DNA from: Candidatus Nanoarchaeia archaeon
Lineage (GTDB): Archaea; Nanobdellota; Nanobdellia; SCGC-AAA011-G17; GW2011-AR17
Length of the DNA stretch: 64,000 bases
Assembly: GCA_028706745.1 (NCBI GenBank)
Contig: JAQTVM010000003.1
Span: 1 to 64,000 of the forward strand
Direction of reading: 5' to 3'
Positions 1-7,271 of this stretch are shown here, piece by piece (position 1 is the first letter of the stretch; each line of letters opens with the position of its first letter). The position numbers and the translations under genes were made by a program. Under the pieces are notes generated by a model, which ran no database searches, had not been told where the DNA came from, and was given only the letters and a program-made list of their open reading frames with translations.

Positions 1-54
1 AAAACCCTTTTGTTTTTAGCTTAAAAAATTCGCGTCTTACATCTTCTTTTTTCA
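1..54 (-). CDS. Partial CDS at left edge, unknown
   Basis: The minus strand opens with ATG at 54 and reads 18 codons without a stop (MKKEDVRREFFKLKTKGF) to the window edge. A GGTGGT Shine-Dalgarno-like motif sits 5-7 nt upstream. The charged start looks like a genuine protein N-terminus, but too little is visible to name a family. It is divergent from secY and shares with it the 130-base palindrome-rich spacer, so the two may be regulated from the same region. Confidence 0.5.
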
Positions 55-60
55 TAAATA

Positions 61-155
61 CCACCAAAATTCAGCGGAAACCGCTGAATTTAAAGGGTGG
101 TGACATATGTCACTTGACTATACACTTTCTGCTTTCGCAGAAAGCTTTAAATATA
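61..155. promoter_or_regulatory. secY promoter region with three palindromes
   Basis: Between the left-edge gene and secY lie three inverted repeats in a row. 68-90 is a 10-bp stem with a 3-nt loop (core TTCAGCGGAAACCGCTGAA), with flanking CCACC/GGTGG able to extend it. 100-113 is a perfect 14-bp palindrome, GTGACATATGTCAC. 125-144 is an 8-bp stem with TTTC loop (CTTTCTGC/GCAGAAAG). The third runs into a TATA-like box at about 145-155 that would start a transcript close to the secY GTG. Operator or mRNA-structure roles are inference. Confidence 0.55.
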
Positions 156-185
156 CTCATATGCTTCTTTCCTTGAATATTACCG

Positions 186-1601
186 GTGATATGTTTGAAC
201 TTTGACAAAATACTCTCAAATCTGCCTGAAGTCAAGGGACCTCTGCAGAAGCATCTTCCCTTTAAGGAAAAATTAAAGTGGACCGGAATTATATTAGTAT
301 TATTTTTCCTGCTGGGTCTGGTTCCGTTATACGGGCTTGGTGTAAATGCCCTGCAGCAGTTTGAGCAATTATCGATTATTCTCGGGGCGAGCTTTGGCTC
401 ATTGGCAACCTTGGGTATCGGACCATTGGTTACTGCTTCAATCGTTCTTCAGCTGTTGAACGGTTCAGGCATAATGAAGTTTGACCTGACAACGGCTGAG
501 GGAAAAAAGAGATTCCAGGGGCTGCAAAAATTATTGGGAATATTTTTCATATTCTTTGAAGGAGCTATCTATGTATTTTTGGGAGGATTGCTGCCAAACC
601 AGACTCTTGCGCCTGCAGCATACAGGATGATGGAGCTTTTGCTTGTCGGACAGATTGCATTGGGCGGATTAATGATAATGTTCATGGATGACGTGACGTC
701 AAAGTGGGGATTCGGTTCAGGCATCAGCCTTTTTATCGCGGCAGGAGTTTCGCAGGAAATAATAATCAAGGCATTAAGCCCGCTGACAACATCGGGAATA
801 TTTGCTTTTGGCAGCTCGCAGCCGCCGATAGGAAAGCTGTGGGTATTTTTCATTTCATTGATGGGAAGAAATCCGGCAGGCGCTGCTTTGGCTCTTGCTG
901 CAATACTTGCGACAGCAGTTGTTTTCGCTTTGTCTGTTTATGGGCAGTCAATGAAGGTTGAGATTCCGCTCTCTTTCGGAAGAATCAGGGGGCACGGAAT
1001 AAGATGGCCTCTTCATTTTATTTACACTTCAAACATTCCTGTTATATTGGTTGCCGCGCTGATGGCTAATGTCCAGTTGTGGGCAAGACTGCTGCAGAAC
1101 TGGGGGCATCCGATATTAGGGACATTTACAGGGAACAGTCCTGCAACAGGGCTGGTTGCGTGGATTAACCCGCCTAATCTTGTTGAAGGCATAATTACAG
1201 GCAGCTTTGCCGGCATTGACATTGCGCACGCGCTTGTCTATATGCTTTTCATGATTGTCGGCGCAATAATATTTTCAATATTCTGGGTGCAGACAGCGGG
1301 AATGGACGCGCACAGCCAGGCAAAACAGATACTTGCTTCCGGATTGCAGATACCCGGATTCAGGAGAGATGAAAGAATACTTGTGCATATCCTTAACAGG
1401 TACATATGGCCTTTGACAATAATGGGCGCTGCTCTTGTCGGTTTGCTTGCGTCAACAGCAGATTTATTGGGAGCATTGTCAAGGGGCACAGGCATTCTGC
1501 TTGCTGTAATGATTATATACAGGATGTATGAGGACATTGCAAAACAGCACATGATGGACATGCATCCTGCTTTGAGAAAGATGATGGGCGGAAGCGATTA
1601 G
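186..1601 (+). CDS. secY: Preprotein translocase subunit SecY
   Basis: SecY is the channel of the Sec translocon in the cytoplasmic membrane and moves secretory proteins out and membrane proteins into the bilayer. The 471 residues have the archaeal SecY start (LPEVKGP, then LPFKEKLKWTGI), about ten hydrophobic helices, and a full family length. The start is GTG at 186; the ATG at 191 is in another frame and meets a stop after four codons. A TATA-like box at about 145-155 puts the transcript start near the GTG, so the mRNA is probably leaderless. The gene has left the usual spc ribosomal cluster: its upstream neighbour is divergent and unrelated. DUF106 downstream is the expected partner in membrane insertion, and SecF-SecD lie 52 kb away. 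Confidence 0.97.
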   Translation: MICLNFDKILSNLPEVKGPLQKHLPFKEKLKWTGIILVLFFLLGLVPLYGLGVNALQQFEQLSIILGASFGSLATLGIGPLVTASIVLQLLNGSGIMKFDLTTAEGKKRFQGLQKLLGIFFIFFEGAIYVFLGGLLPNQTLAPAAYRMMELLLVGQIALGGLMIMFMDDVTSKWGFGSGISLFIAAGVSQEIIIKALSPLTTSGIFAFGSSQPPIGKLWVFFISLMGRNPAGAALALAAILATAVVFALSVYGQSMKVEIPLSFGRIRGHGIRWPLHFIYTSNIPVILVAALMANVQLWARLLQNWGHPILGTFTGNSPATGLVAWINPPNLVEGIITGSFAGIDIAHALVYMLFMIVGAIIFSIFWVQTAGMDAHSQAKQILASGLQIPGFRRDERILVHILNRYIWPLTIMGAALVGLLASTADLLGALSRGTGILLAVMIIYRMYEDIAKQHMMDMHPALRKMMGGSD

Positions 1602-1631
1602 CGGGCAGTTAGTAGTTTGCAGTTAGCAGGG
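1602..1631 (+). repeat. TAGT/TTGCAG-rich degenerate intergenic repeat
   Basis: Directly after the secY stop is a short degenerate tract built from units like TTAGTAGTTTGCAG. Similar tracts on the same strand occur at 2566, 4480, 13061, 36757, 37956, 42769 and 61815. It runs into the ribosome-binding site of the next gene. Confidence 0.5.
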
Positions 1632-1654
1632 ATATAAAAAAGAGGGTGAGTATT

Positions 1655-2080
1655 ATGGATAAATTTGACGGTGTTGTTGCAATTGTTTTCAGAAGAGGAA
1701 GGCCAGACAAGTTTGCGCTTGTGCAGAACAAGAAGACAGGAAGTGTTTCTTTTCCTTCAGGCGCAATTACAGAAGGAAATTCTATGGATGACACAGTGGC
1801 ATCACTTGTAAGGGCGCAGACAGGGCTTAAGGCAGATGAGTTTGAGGCAAAGCAGATACCGGTGGGCTATGAATATATTCTTTGCACAAATACAAAGGCT
1901 GAAAGGGCAAAGCAGGCTGTTTATCTTGTGGAAACTTTAACAACCATAAGCGTGCCTGAAGACTCTTCATTCAAGATAAAGGAATGGGTGACTGCTGATG
2001 AGATTATACAAATGCTCAAGGTTCGCGAGCCGAGGCAGTTCTTTGAAAAGGCGATTAAATTCATTGATTCAAAGCCATAA
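1655..2080 (+). CDS. Nudix-fold protein with degenerate catalytic box
   Basis: The protein starts like a Nudix hydrolase (VVAIVFRRG, then VSFPSGAI) and keeps the Nudix order of strands and helix, but the box that should read G-x5-E-x7-RE-x2-EE-x-G is eroded: the region GAITEGNSMDDTV and SLVRAQTGL keeps the glycines and loses the catalytic Glu and Arg positions. It is therefore likely a binding or scaffold protein rather than a pyrophosphohydrolase (inference). ATG at 1655 is preferred over the upstream GTG at 1646 because GAGGGTGAG lies about 5 nt before it. It sits between secY and DUF106, where many archaea carry adenylate kinase. Confidence 0.7.
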   Translation: MDKFDGVVAIVFRRGRPDKFALVQNKKTGSVSFPSGAITEGNSMDDTVASLVRAQTGLKADEFEAKQIPVGYEYILCTNTKAERAKQAVYLVETLTTISVPEDSSFKIKEWVTADEIIQMLKVREPRQFFEKAIKFIDSKP

Positions 2081-2112
2081 GATATTTAAACCATTGAGCA
2101 ATCTATAATCCT

Positions 2113-2565
2113 ATGTTTGAGGGATTTTACGGGATTTTGGACACAATAACAGGACCACTGTATAATAACCTGCCTGAGCCGTTTCCGCTTCTCATAATCA
2201 GCGTCGTATTGACTTTGGCTACAACCCTTATCTACAAGTATGCGACTGACCAGGAAGTGATGAAGACTCTCAAGGAAGACATGAAGGCGATGCAGGCTGA
2301 GATGAAGACATTGAAAGACAAGCCTGAGAAGCTGATGGCTTTGCAGAAGGATGCAATGCAGAAAAACATGAAGTACATGATGAAGAGCTTCAAGCCGATG
2401 CTTATAACATTCCTGCCAATCGTGTTTATCTTCGGCTGGATGAGGGGGCATTATGATGCGCTTGGAAATCCGGACATATTCTTCGGGCTTTCGTGGCTTT
2501 GGACTTACATTATATTCTCTCTTATATTGAGCATAGGGCTAAGGAAGTTCTTGAAGGTTCATTAG
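2113..2565 (+). CDS. DUF106/EMC3-family membrane protein, YidC-like insertase
   Basis: 150 residues with three hydrophobic segments (about 25-43, 94-112 and 124-145) and a long charged coiled coil between the first and second, the typical layout of archaeal DUF106. This family is related to YidC, Get1 and EMC3 and helps insert membrane proteins beside SecY. A TATA-like box (GATATTTAAAC) about 27 nt before the ATG suggests a separate leaderless transcript even though secY lies just upstream. The family's position next to secY is conserved in many archaea. Confidence 0.9.
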   Translation: MFEGFYGILDTITGPLYNNLPEPFPLLIISVVLTLATTLIYKYATDQEVMKTLKEDMKAMQAEMKTLKDKPEKLMALQKDAMQKNMKYMMKSFKPMLITFLPIVFIFGWMRGHYDALGNPDIFFGLSWLWTYIIFSLILSIGLRKFLKVH

Positions 2566-2600
2566 TTGGTAGTTTGCAGTAAGTAAGCTGTAGCCGGCTA
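2566..2600 (+). repeat. TAGTTGGTAGTTTGCAGT-type repeat
   Basis: Second copy of the degenerate G/T-rich tract, again directly after a plus-strand stop codon (DUF106). Confidence 0.5.
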
Positions 2601-2650
2601 AGAACCAATCACCAAAAAAGGCGGCTTGCGGGGAAATTTCTAAAGAATTC

Positions 2651-2779
2651 TTATAACATCTGCATAATTCTATTGAAGTGGTAGTCAAAGCGCTTGTTGC
2701 TCTCTGCTAATTTTCTATCCAACTTCCTGATTTCTTTTTCATATTTGCTGATTATCTGCTCTACTTCTTTCTTAGTCAT
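2651..2779 (-). CDS. 42-residue helical microprotein (module copy 1)
   Basis: ATG at 2779 overlaps the end of the upstream 2-TM gene by 8 nt and opens a 42-codon frame encoding a highly charged, almost entirely helical peptide starting MTKKEVEQII and ending NRIMQML. The overlap and codon use argue for a real, translationally coupled gene. A similar short gene (54 residues, ending RIRKAL) follows the paralogous 2-TM gene at 6850, so the pair is a repeated two-gene module. Function unknown; it probably acts with the membrane partner (inference). Confidence 0.65.
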   Translation of the reverse strand: MTKKEVEQIISKYEKEIRKLDRKLAESNKRFDYHFNRIMQML

Positions 2780-3179
2780 TTTCTTTCACCTTCTTATTTA
2801 GGCTTTTGCCCTTTTTTAACTTTTCTGTTTCCTTTCGCTTAATCTCATAGACAGCATTTTTTACTAAAGGCATATAAGCCGCTGCAGTTTCCAACACCAT
2901 TTTCCTTTCGTTTTTAAGCTTGGACAATTCCTTCTCAAGATATTTGTTTCTTGATTCAAGAGTCACTTTCTCAATGCCGAACGTGAGGAAAGCAAAAATT
3001 ACAAACAGGGAAATGATGAACATTATCTGAAAAGGGTAAATCGCAGCAAATATCACAAGCAATGCCTGCTCAAATGCGTACAGCAAAAGGAAGAGGCAGT
3101 TCATCGTGCCTGTGTGCATTGTGATGAATTCCTGCAGCGATGAGATTTGCCAATCAAAAGCGTGGTTGTTTGCTTGCAT
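2772..3179 (-). CDS. Two-TM protein with C-terminal coiled coil (module copy 1)
   Basis: 135 residues: a polar start, two adjacent hydrophobic helices (about 28-46 and 49-68), then a charged coiled coil ending in a Lys-rich tail. It is paralogous to the protein at 6850-7266: both have LFLxLYxxEQ in the first helix and TFGxxK followed by ESR and a leucine-spaced coil. TTTATAAA lies about 27 nt before the ATG, so it is probably leaderless. It is divergent from rpl34e and overlaps a microprotein gene downstream. I do not recognise a named family. Confidence 0.75.
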   Translation of the reverse strand: MQANNHAFDWQISSLQEFITMHTGTMNCLFLLLYAFEQALLVIFAAIYPFQIMFIISLFVIFAFLTFGIEKVTLESRNKYLEKELSKLKNERKMVLETAAAYMPLVKNAVYEIKRKETEKLKKGKSLNKKVKEND

Positions 3180-3375
3180 GGAATATATGCTAAGAAATCC
3201 GTTTATAAATCAAATCCCAAGATATTATAGATATTCTAGATATGAATGCAAAAGCAACAAAAAACAAAGAATTCACGGCGGCAGCCCTGCCTTTTTTGCG
3301 ACGTCAAAAGCCATAGAAACCTTTATAAATGAAAGCCCTCTTCTTCCATACAAGCAATTCACGAGGTAAAACAAA

Positions 3376-3645
3376 ATGCCGGCACCAAGCAGAAGATCAA
3401 GAACATTCCGAAGGGTATTTGTAAAGACTCCGGGCGGAAGCACTGTAATGCATTACAGGAAGAGAAAGCCCTCAAAGGCGCACTGCGCAGATTGCGGAGC
3501 GCTATTGCACGGAGTGCCGAGGGAAAGGCCTTACAAGATGCAGAACATGTGCAAGACAGAGAAAAGGCCTGAAAGGAAGTTTGGCGGCATGTTGTGCTCC
3601 AAGTGCACAAGAATCAGGCTTAAAGGGCATGCTCGTTCTATGTAA
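3376..3645 (+). CDS. rpl34e: 50S ribosomal protein L34e
   Basis: 89 basic residues with the L34e start (PAPSRRSRTFRRV, TPGG, HYRKRKP) and two metal-binding pairs, CADCG and CSKC, that form the zinc ribbon of the archaeal/eukaryotic protein. Family length is normal. GAGGT lies about 10 nt before the ATG and a TTATAAA box lies at about 3323. In many archaea L34e is followed by cytidylate kinase and L14e; here L14e follows directly with no kinase between. Confidence 0.96.
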   Translation: MPAPSRRSRTFRRVFVKTPGGSTVMHYRKRKPSKAHCADCGALLHGVPRERPYKMQNMCKTEKRPERKFGGMLCSKCTRIRLKGHARSM

Positions 3646-3679
3646 GACAGTATGCTTCTTTATTGAACAGAAAGATGCG

Positions 3680-3700
3680 TTTCCGGCGACGGGGCGCGGA
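3680..3700 (+). repeat. TTTCCGGCGA-type short repeat (diverged copy)
   Basis: The spacer between L34e and L14e contains TTTCCGGCGACGGGGCGCGG, whose first half matches the repeat at 8983 (TTCCGGCGACATTGGAAAT) and more loosely those at 6764 and 59828. Confidence 0.35.
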
Positions 3701-3723
3701 CGAACAATAGGGAGGATGGAAAA

Positions 3724-4074
3724 ATGATGGATATAGGCAGAGTCTGCATTAAGATTGCAGGCAGGGACGCGGGCGAAACAGCAGTTGTTATTGAGAAGAT
3801 TGATGACAATTTTGTTCTTGTAAACGGCAACGTGAGAAGGAAGAGGTGCAACATAAAACACCTTGAGCCGACTGAGAAGTTTGTAGCAATACAGGCAGGA
3901 GCTTCAACAGAAGAGCTTCATAAAGCAATGAAGGAAGCAGGGCTTGAAGTCAAGGAAAAGCCGAAGTTTGACAAGGAAGCAAAGGCTCCGAAATCGGCAA
4001 AGCCTGCTAAAGCAGCTGCAATAAAAGAAGTAAAACCTGCAAAAGAAGCAAAGCCCGCTAAAAAGGTGAAATAA
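3724..4074 (+). CDS. rpl14e: 50S ribosomal protein L14e
   Basis: The first 75 residues form the L14e KOW-type domain (start MMDIGRVCIKIAGRDAG, then RRKRCNIKHLEP). A Lys/Ala/Pro-rich tail of about 30 residues follows, common in small archaeal ribosomal proteins. GGGAGG precedes the start. Either of the tandem ATGs (3724, 3727) could be used. The next gene, prefoldin alpha, starts on the base after this stop, so the two are co-transcribed. Confidence 0.94.
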   Translation: MMDIGRVCIKIAGRDAGETAVVIEKIDDNFVLVNGNVRRKRCNIKHLEPTEKFVAIQAGASTEELHKAMKEAGLEVKEKPKFDKEAKAPKSAKPAKAAAIKEVKPAKEAKPAKKVK

Positions 4075-4479
4075 ATGGATACTGAACAGCAGCAGAAGTA
4101 TGCAGAATACCAGATGCTGAACAACCAATTAAGGCAGCTGGCGCAGGAAATACAGAATATTGATCATCAGGCAAAAGAGCTTGAGATGCTTATTGAAGGC
4201 GTTGAAGAAGTAGGAAAGTCTGCAAAAGGCACTGAGGTTCTTGCTTCAATCGGCGGCGGCTTGTATGTGAAGACAAAGCTTGAGAATAATAATGAGTTTC
4301 TGATTAATTCAGGCGCAAGAGTCATTTCAACAAAGACAAAGGAAGAGGCAAAAACACTTTTGGAAGAACAGCTTGCAGAGCTTAAGAAGGTAATTGCCAA
4401 CATGCAGGCAGAGCTTCAAAACGGAATCCAGAGGATTGTTATGCTGGAGTCGGATTTGAGAAAGAAAGCGAAGAAGTAG
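4075..4479 (+). CDS. pfdA: Prefoldin subunit alpha
   Basis: Prefoldin is a hexameric jellyfish-like chaperone that holds unfolded proteins and passes them to the thermosome. The 134 residues show the alpha-subunit plan: N-terminal coil, a central beta section with IGGGLYVKTKL, and a C-terminal coil ending in lysines. The ATG follows the L14e stop with no spacer and an AAGGTGAA motif lies inside the L14e end. Archaeal pfdA is usually near ribosomal genes, as here, although the ftsY neighbour often seen is absent. Confidence 0.93.
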   Translation: MDTEQQQKYAEYQMLNNQLRQLAQEIQNIDHQAKELEMLIEGVEEVGKSAKGTEVLASIGGGLYVKTKLENNNEFLINSGARVISTKTKEEAKTLLEEQLAELKKVIANMQAELQNGIQRIVMLESDLRKKAKK

Positions 4480-4515
4480 CTGGTAGTAAGTAGTTGGCAG
4501 TATGCAGGTGGCAGG
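4480..4515 (+). repeat. TAGT/GGCAG-type degenerate repeat
   Basis: Another G/T-rich tract (TGGTAGTAAGTAGTTGGCAG) just after a plus-strand stop, leading into the AAGGAGG of the next gene. Confidence 0.45.
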
Positions 4516-4527
4516 AAGGAGGTAAAA

Positions 4528-4884
4528 ATGAGCAGTAAGGTTGGAGAAGTAAGGGAAAGATACAAGAGCGTAAAAGAGGCGAAAATAATAGGCAATCCTA
4601 AGTTTGAAGCATCTGAGATACAGGTTGCAGGAACTTGCAGGGGAGTGGTTTGCACCCAATCATTGAAGGACAACGCAATATACTCTTATGGGGGCATACT
4701 GCAGAGACCCAATGGCGAATTGCTTGAATTTTCAGAAATAGGCGAAAGGCTTGAAAGCATTATAGCAAAAGCAAGCTCTGAAACAGGAATCCTTGTCGTA
4801 ATGCAGGGCTTTTTTAACAACTCATATCTTGTTGTGAAAGGCTTGAGATTAGATGATATTAAATCAAAGAGATATGAAGAGTAA
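4528..4884 (+). CDS. Conserved-looking small protein, unknown
   Basis: 118 residues: a short charged helix (about 1-20), then alternating strands and helices with a central [13 protein letters not shown] section and a C-terminal charged end. It has no signal peptide or membrane segment, and two cysteines at about 38 and 43 but no metal-binding pattern. AAGGAGG lies 5 nt before the ATG. It closes the ribosomal/prefoldin group, and its last codons run almost into the ribosome-binding site of the cyclophilin gene, so co-transcription is likely. I do not recognise the family. Confidence 0.75.
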   Translation: MSSKVGEVRERYKSVKEAKIIGNPKFEASEIQVAGTCRGVVCTQSLKDNAIYSYGGILQRPNGELLEFSEIGERLESIIAKASSETGILVVMQGFFNNSYLVVKGLRLDDIKSKRYEE

Positions 4885-4897
4885 GGAGGCAGATAAA

Positions 4898-5452
4898 ATG
4901 AAAGTAATATATGCAATCTTGGTTTTGGCGCTTCTTGCACTTACAGGATGCGCTTCTAACGAAAATCAAATTACAGGGGAGGCTACAATGAACACAAAGG
5001 TAATGCTTGAGACAAGCATGGGAAACATCAAGATACAATTGTTTGACGACAAGGTTCCTGTAACTGCAGGCAACTTCCAAAAGCTCGTGAGTGACGGCTT
5101 TTACAACGGCGTAATATTCCACAGGGTAATACCTGACTTCATGATACAGGGCGGAGACCCGACAGGCACTGGAATGGGCGGACCGGGATACAAGATTAAA
5201 GATGAGTTTGACTCAAGCTTAAGGCACTCAAAGGCAGGCATTTTGTCAATGGCAAATGCAGGACCCAACACAGGCGGCTCGCAGTTCTTCATTACACTGG
5301 CAGCAACCCCTTGGCTTGACGGCAGGCACGCAGTCTTTGGAGAAGTTATTGAAGGAATGGATGTTGTTACAGCAATCGGAAAGACTCCTGTTGGAGCGCA
5401 GGACAGGCCAAGGACAGATGTAGTGATTAACAAGGCGTACGTGGTGAATTAG
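4898..5452 (+). CDS. Secreted cyclophilin-type peptidyl-prolyl isomerase, lipoprotein
   Basis: Catalyses cis-trans isomerisation of X-Pro bonds, here on the outside of the membrane. ATG at 4898 is chosen because AAGGAGG precedes it; translation then starts with a signal peptide ending in a lipobox (LALTGC, Cys18). The mature part has an intact cyclophilin active site: [28 protein letters not shown] and [12 protein letters not shown]. The anchor implies lipid modification, which fits the LspA homologue at 15112. The upstream extension to 4853 overlaps the previous gene and would spoil the signal peptide. Confidence 0.92.
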   Translation: MKVIYAILVLALLALTGCASNENQITGEATMNTKVMLETSMGNIKIQLFDDKVPVTAGNFQKLVSDGFYNGVIFHRVIPDFMIQGGDPTGTGMGGPGYKIKDEFDSSLRHSKAGILSMANAGPNTGGSQFFITLAATPWLDGRHAVFGEVIEGMDVVTAIGKTPVGAQDRPRTDVVINKAYVVN

Positions 5453-5457
5453 TAGGC

Positions 5458-5480
5458 GCCTTTTTTACTTTTTTATTATT
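5458..5480 (+). terminator. T-tract terminator after the cyclophilin gene
   Basis: CCTTTTTTACTTTTTTATTATTTT follows the cyclophilin stop within 10 nt. Oligo-T runs of this kind terminate archaeal transcription. The converging minus-strand gene ends in the same place. Confidence 0.55.
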
Positions 5481-6146
5481 TTATTTGCTTTTCATCCCTA
5501 TTATTGCATTATCAATAAGCTTAGGGACGCTTGTATTCCAATTAAAATTATCTATGTCTTTATTGGAAAGTTTTAATTGTTTAGCAATTTCATAAGATTT
5601 GTTAAATATTTCTTTAAATATTTGAAATTCTTTATCAATATTTTGGCTGTAAGCATTATGTCCATAAAAGAAATCCATAGTATATTTTCTATCCATAGGT
5701 ATAACTAAGTGAGGTAACAAAAAATGTAGTGTTTTAGATACACCTACTATTTTTGTTTTAGATTTCATAACATTTAAGTTATAAAATAAAAGTTTTAGCT
5801 TATTTAAAACAGATTCTAATTCTGTTTGAGATAAAGATTCTAAGCGATAAGGATATAATTCATTAATAGTAGATTCATTATCCTGAATAGATTTCTTAAA
5901 TTCATTAAAAGGCGCCAATTTTGCTTTTCTCTGGTTCATATTCCATGCTTTTAGAGTGATATAGATTAATTCAAAAAATTCATTGTCTTGTAGCAGTTCA
6001 TTAATGTTTTTAGAACAGTTATGCATCTCTACAATCTTTTTGTATAAATAAAGGCTAGGGCTTATTTCTCTAAAAGTTCCATTACATTTTTTAATAAGAT
6101 TGAAAAATTCATCTCGGTTTTTTAACAAATGAGGGTTATCTTTCAT
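5481..6146 (-). CDS. AT-rich hypothetical protein, likely transferred
   Basis: 221 residues, soluble, mostly helical, with a central conserved-looking block (VGVSKTLHFLLPHLVIPMD, then RKYTMDFFYG) that resembles bacterial accessory proteins with a His...Pro-Met-Asp signature; I cannot name the family. Base composition and codon use are strikingly AT-rich beside the neighbours, a sign of recent acquisition. Its ATG overlaps the stop of the 70-residue membrane gene by 4 nt (ATGA), so it is translated as the third gene of a wHTH-led operon. Confidence 0.75.
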   Translation of the reverse strand: MKDNPHLLKNRDEFFNLIKKCNGTFREISPSLYLYKKIVEMHNCSKNINELLQDNEFFELIYITLKAWNMNQRKAKLAPFNEFKKSIQDNESTINELYPYRLESLSQTELESVLNKLKLLFYNLNVMKSKTKIVGVSKTLHFLLPHLVIPMDRKYTMDFFYGHNAYSQNIDKEFQIFKEIFNKSYEIAKQLKLSNKDIDNFNWNTSVPKLIDNAIIGMKSK

Positions 6147-6355
6147 ATTTTATTCATCCTCTTTGACAAATAAGCGCAAAGAGCTGCAGCTCCCAGGAAT
6201 ATCCACGTCTGGAGCATTGAGCCGTGCGTCATCAGGTTTCTGAACCACAGTATAAGGAATAGAAGCCCTAAAAGAGCAAGTCCGATTGAAGCTGCCTTTC
6301 TCACTGGCGTTCGAGGGTCCGCTTCGCTTTGCTCGCAGACCTTTTTCTTGTTCAT
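6143..6355 (-). CDS. Small two-TM membrane protein
   Basis: 70 residues: a hydrophilic N-terminus of about 20 residues, then two hydrophobic helices (about 22-40 and 47-63) and a basic end. It overlaps both neighbours by 4 nt (ATGA), so it is translationally coupled to the wHTH regulator upstream. The N-terminal segment (CEQSEADPRTPVRKA) is encoded by a palindromic repeat element also present in lspA, suggesting the element extended or altered this gene. A wHTH regulator coupled to a small membrane protein suggests membrane-linked signalling (inference). Confidence 0.7.
   Translation of the reverse strand: MNKKKVCEQSEADPRTPVRKAASIGLALLGLLFLILWFRNLMTHGSMLQTWIFLGAAALCAYLSKRMNKI
6299..6340 (-). 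repeat. Palindromic element inside a coding region (copy 1)
   Basis: On the minus strand this reads GAGCAAAGCGAAGCGGACCC followed by TCGAACGCCAGTGAGAAA. A close relative lies inside lspA (15373-15414), and the CGAACGAAGTGAG half recurs at 36888-36911. Here it encodes the N-terminus of the 70-residue membrane protein. Confidence 0.6.
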
Positions 6356-6684
6356 CTTGCCCTCACTGCTATCTTCTCTGCAACAAGCTGCCTTGTCTTT
6401 GCTTTCGTGGCTGCCCAGTAAAACTCCTTAAACCTAGCCACAACTGGATTCTTGTTGTTAAGCCTATAAAGCTTTGCCTTGCCGACTTCGCGTGTCATTG
6501 CAACTATTTTGCTGCTTTCAAGCGTCGGCCAGAACATTTTCAGCGTTGAATACCCGATTCCAGCCTCTTTTGCAATATCTGTCATGCTGTAGTCAAACTC
6601 CTCGTGTATTACAAGAAAATCCATTACCCTGAGCAAAGGGCTATCCCCAAAAATCCTGAGGAATGTTGTTAGTCTTTCTGCCAT
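6352..6684 (-). CDS. Winged-helix transcriptional regulator
   Basis: 110 residues forming an archaeal winged helix: FGDSPLLRVMDFL, a helix-turn-helix at about 33-55 (SMTDIAKEAGIGYSTL), and a wing with KLYRLN. No metal or ligand motif is visible. GATTTATATATC about 25 nt before the ATG suggests a leaderless transcript. It heads a three-gene operon with 4-nt overlaps (regulator, small membrane protein, AT-rich protein). It probably regulates its own operon (inference). Confidence 0.85.
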   Translation of the reverse strand: MAERLTTFLRIFGDSPLLRVMDFLVIHEEFDYSMTDIAKEAGIGYSTLKMFWPTLESSKIVAMTREVGKAKLYRLNNKNPVVARFKEFYWAATKAKTRQLVAEKIAVRAR

Positions 6685-6759
6685 GGATAAAGCTAATGAA
6701 GGCAGATATATAAATCTTTCTATTTATGGCTTATGTAGGCTATTAATAAACATTAAAAC

Positions 6760-6810
6760 AGCCTTTTTCCGTCTATGCCGGAAATCCTGCGGAAAATCGT
6801 GAGAAAGGCT
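6760..6810 (+). repeat. CCGGAAATCCTGCGG repeat, hairpin-forming copy
   Basis: AGCCTTT (6760-6766) pairs with AAAGGCT (6804-6810), and TTTTCCG pairs with CGGAAAA inside it. The 19 bases TGCCGGAAATCCTGCGGAA (6776-6794) are identical to 9065-9083, and the left half (TTTTTCCGTC) matches 59828-59837. Located in the spacer between divergent genes. Confidence 0.65.
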
Positions 6811-6849
6811 TATTAAGAGAAGATAAGTAAATATTGCAGGTAAAAAAAG

Positions 6850-7266
6850 ATGATGAGCAGGCTACTGAGCGGAATTGAAGCTGGTTGGAACAAGATAAGG
6901 CTTTTTGCATTCAACAACAGGACAATATTTGAGCTGCTGTTCCTGTTTCTTTATACGGCAGAACAGCTTATACTTGTATGGCTTGTGTCAAGGTGGAATT
7001 TGCAGGGGCAGGAGCTGCTTAACTGGGTCAGCTATTTTGCCTTAATAGTACTTTTTACTTTTGGCTTGCACAAGCTGATTATGGAATCAAGAATAAAGAT
7101 GCTTGAGCAGGAAATAGCAAACCTGGGGATGCAATATTGGCTTGCCGAGCATAAATCCAAGGAATTATCAGAAGAATATGTGAATTTAAAAAAGGCTTAT
7201 AACAACATTAATAAAAGGATGGGAAGATATTTAAACTTAAACGGCATACATAAACAGAAGACGTGA
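6850..7266 (+). CDS. Two-TM protein with C-terminal coiled coil (module copy 2)
   Basis: 138 residues: amphipathic start, two hydrophobic helices (about 29-46 and 56-73) and a long leucine-spaced coiled coil to the end. It is a paralogue of the protein at 2772-3179, sharing LFLxLYxxEQ, the TFGxxK turn and ESRxxxLE at the start of the coil. Tandem ATGs make 6850 or 6853 possible starts. The 54-codon microprotein gene begins 5 nt after its stop. The topology suggests a membrane anchor with a cytoplasmic coil that could bind the microprotein or a cytosolic partner (inference). Confidence 0.75.
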   Translation: MMSRLLSGIEAGWNKIRLFAFNNRTIFELLFLFLYTAEQLILVWLVSRWNLQGQELLNWVSYFALIVLFTFGLHKLIMESRIKMLEQEIANLGMQYWLAEHKSKELSEEYVNLKKAYNNINKRMGRYLNLNGIHKQKT

Positions 7267-7271
7267 TAAAA

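Noticed and set aside
191-205. ATG at 191 as the secY start
   Set aside because: It is out of frame with SecY and reaches TGA after four codons; only GTG at 186 gives the conserved N-terminus.
3502-3861. Minus-strand 119-codon frame
   Set aside because: Antisense to L34e and L14e.
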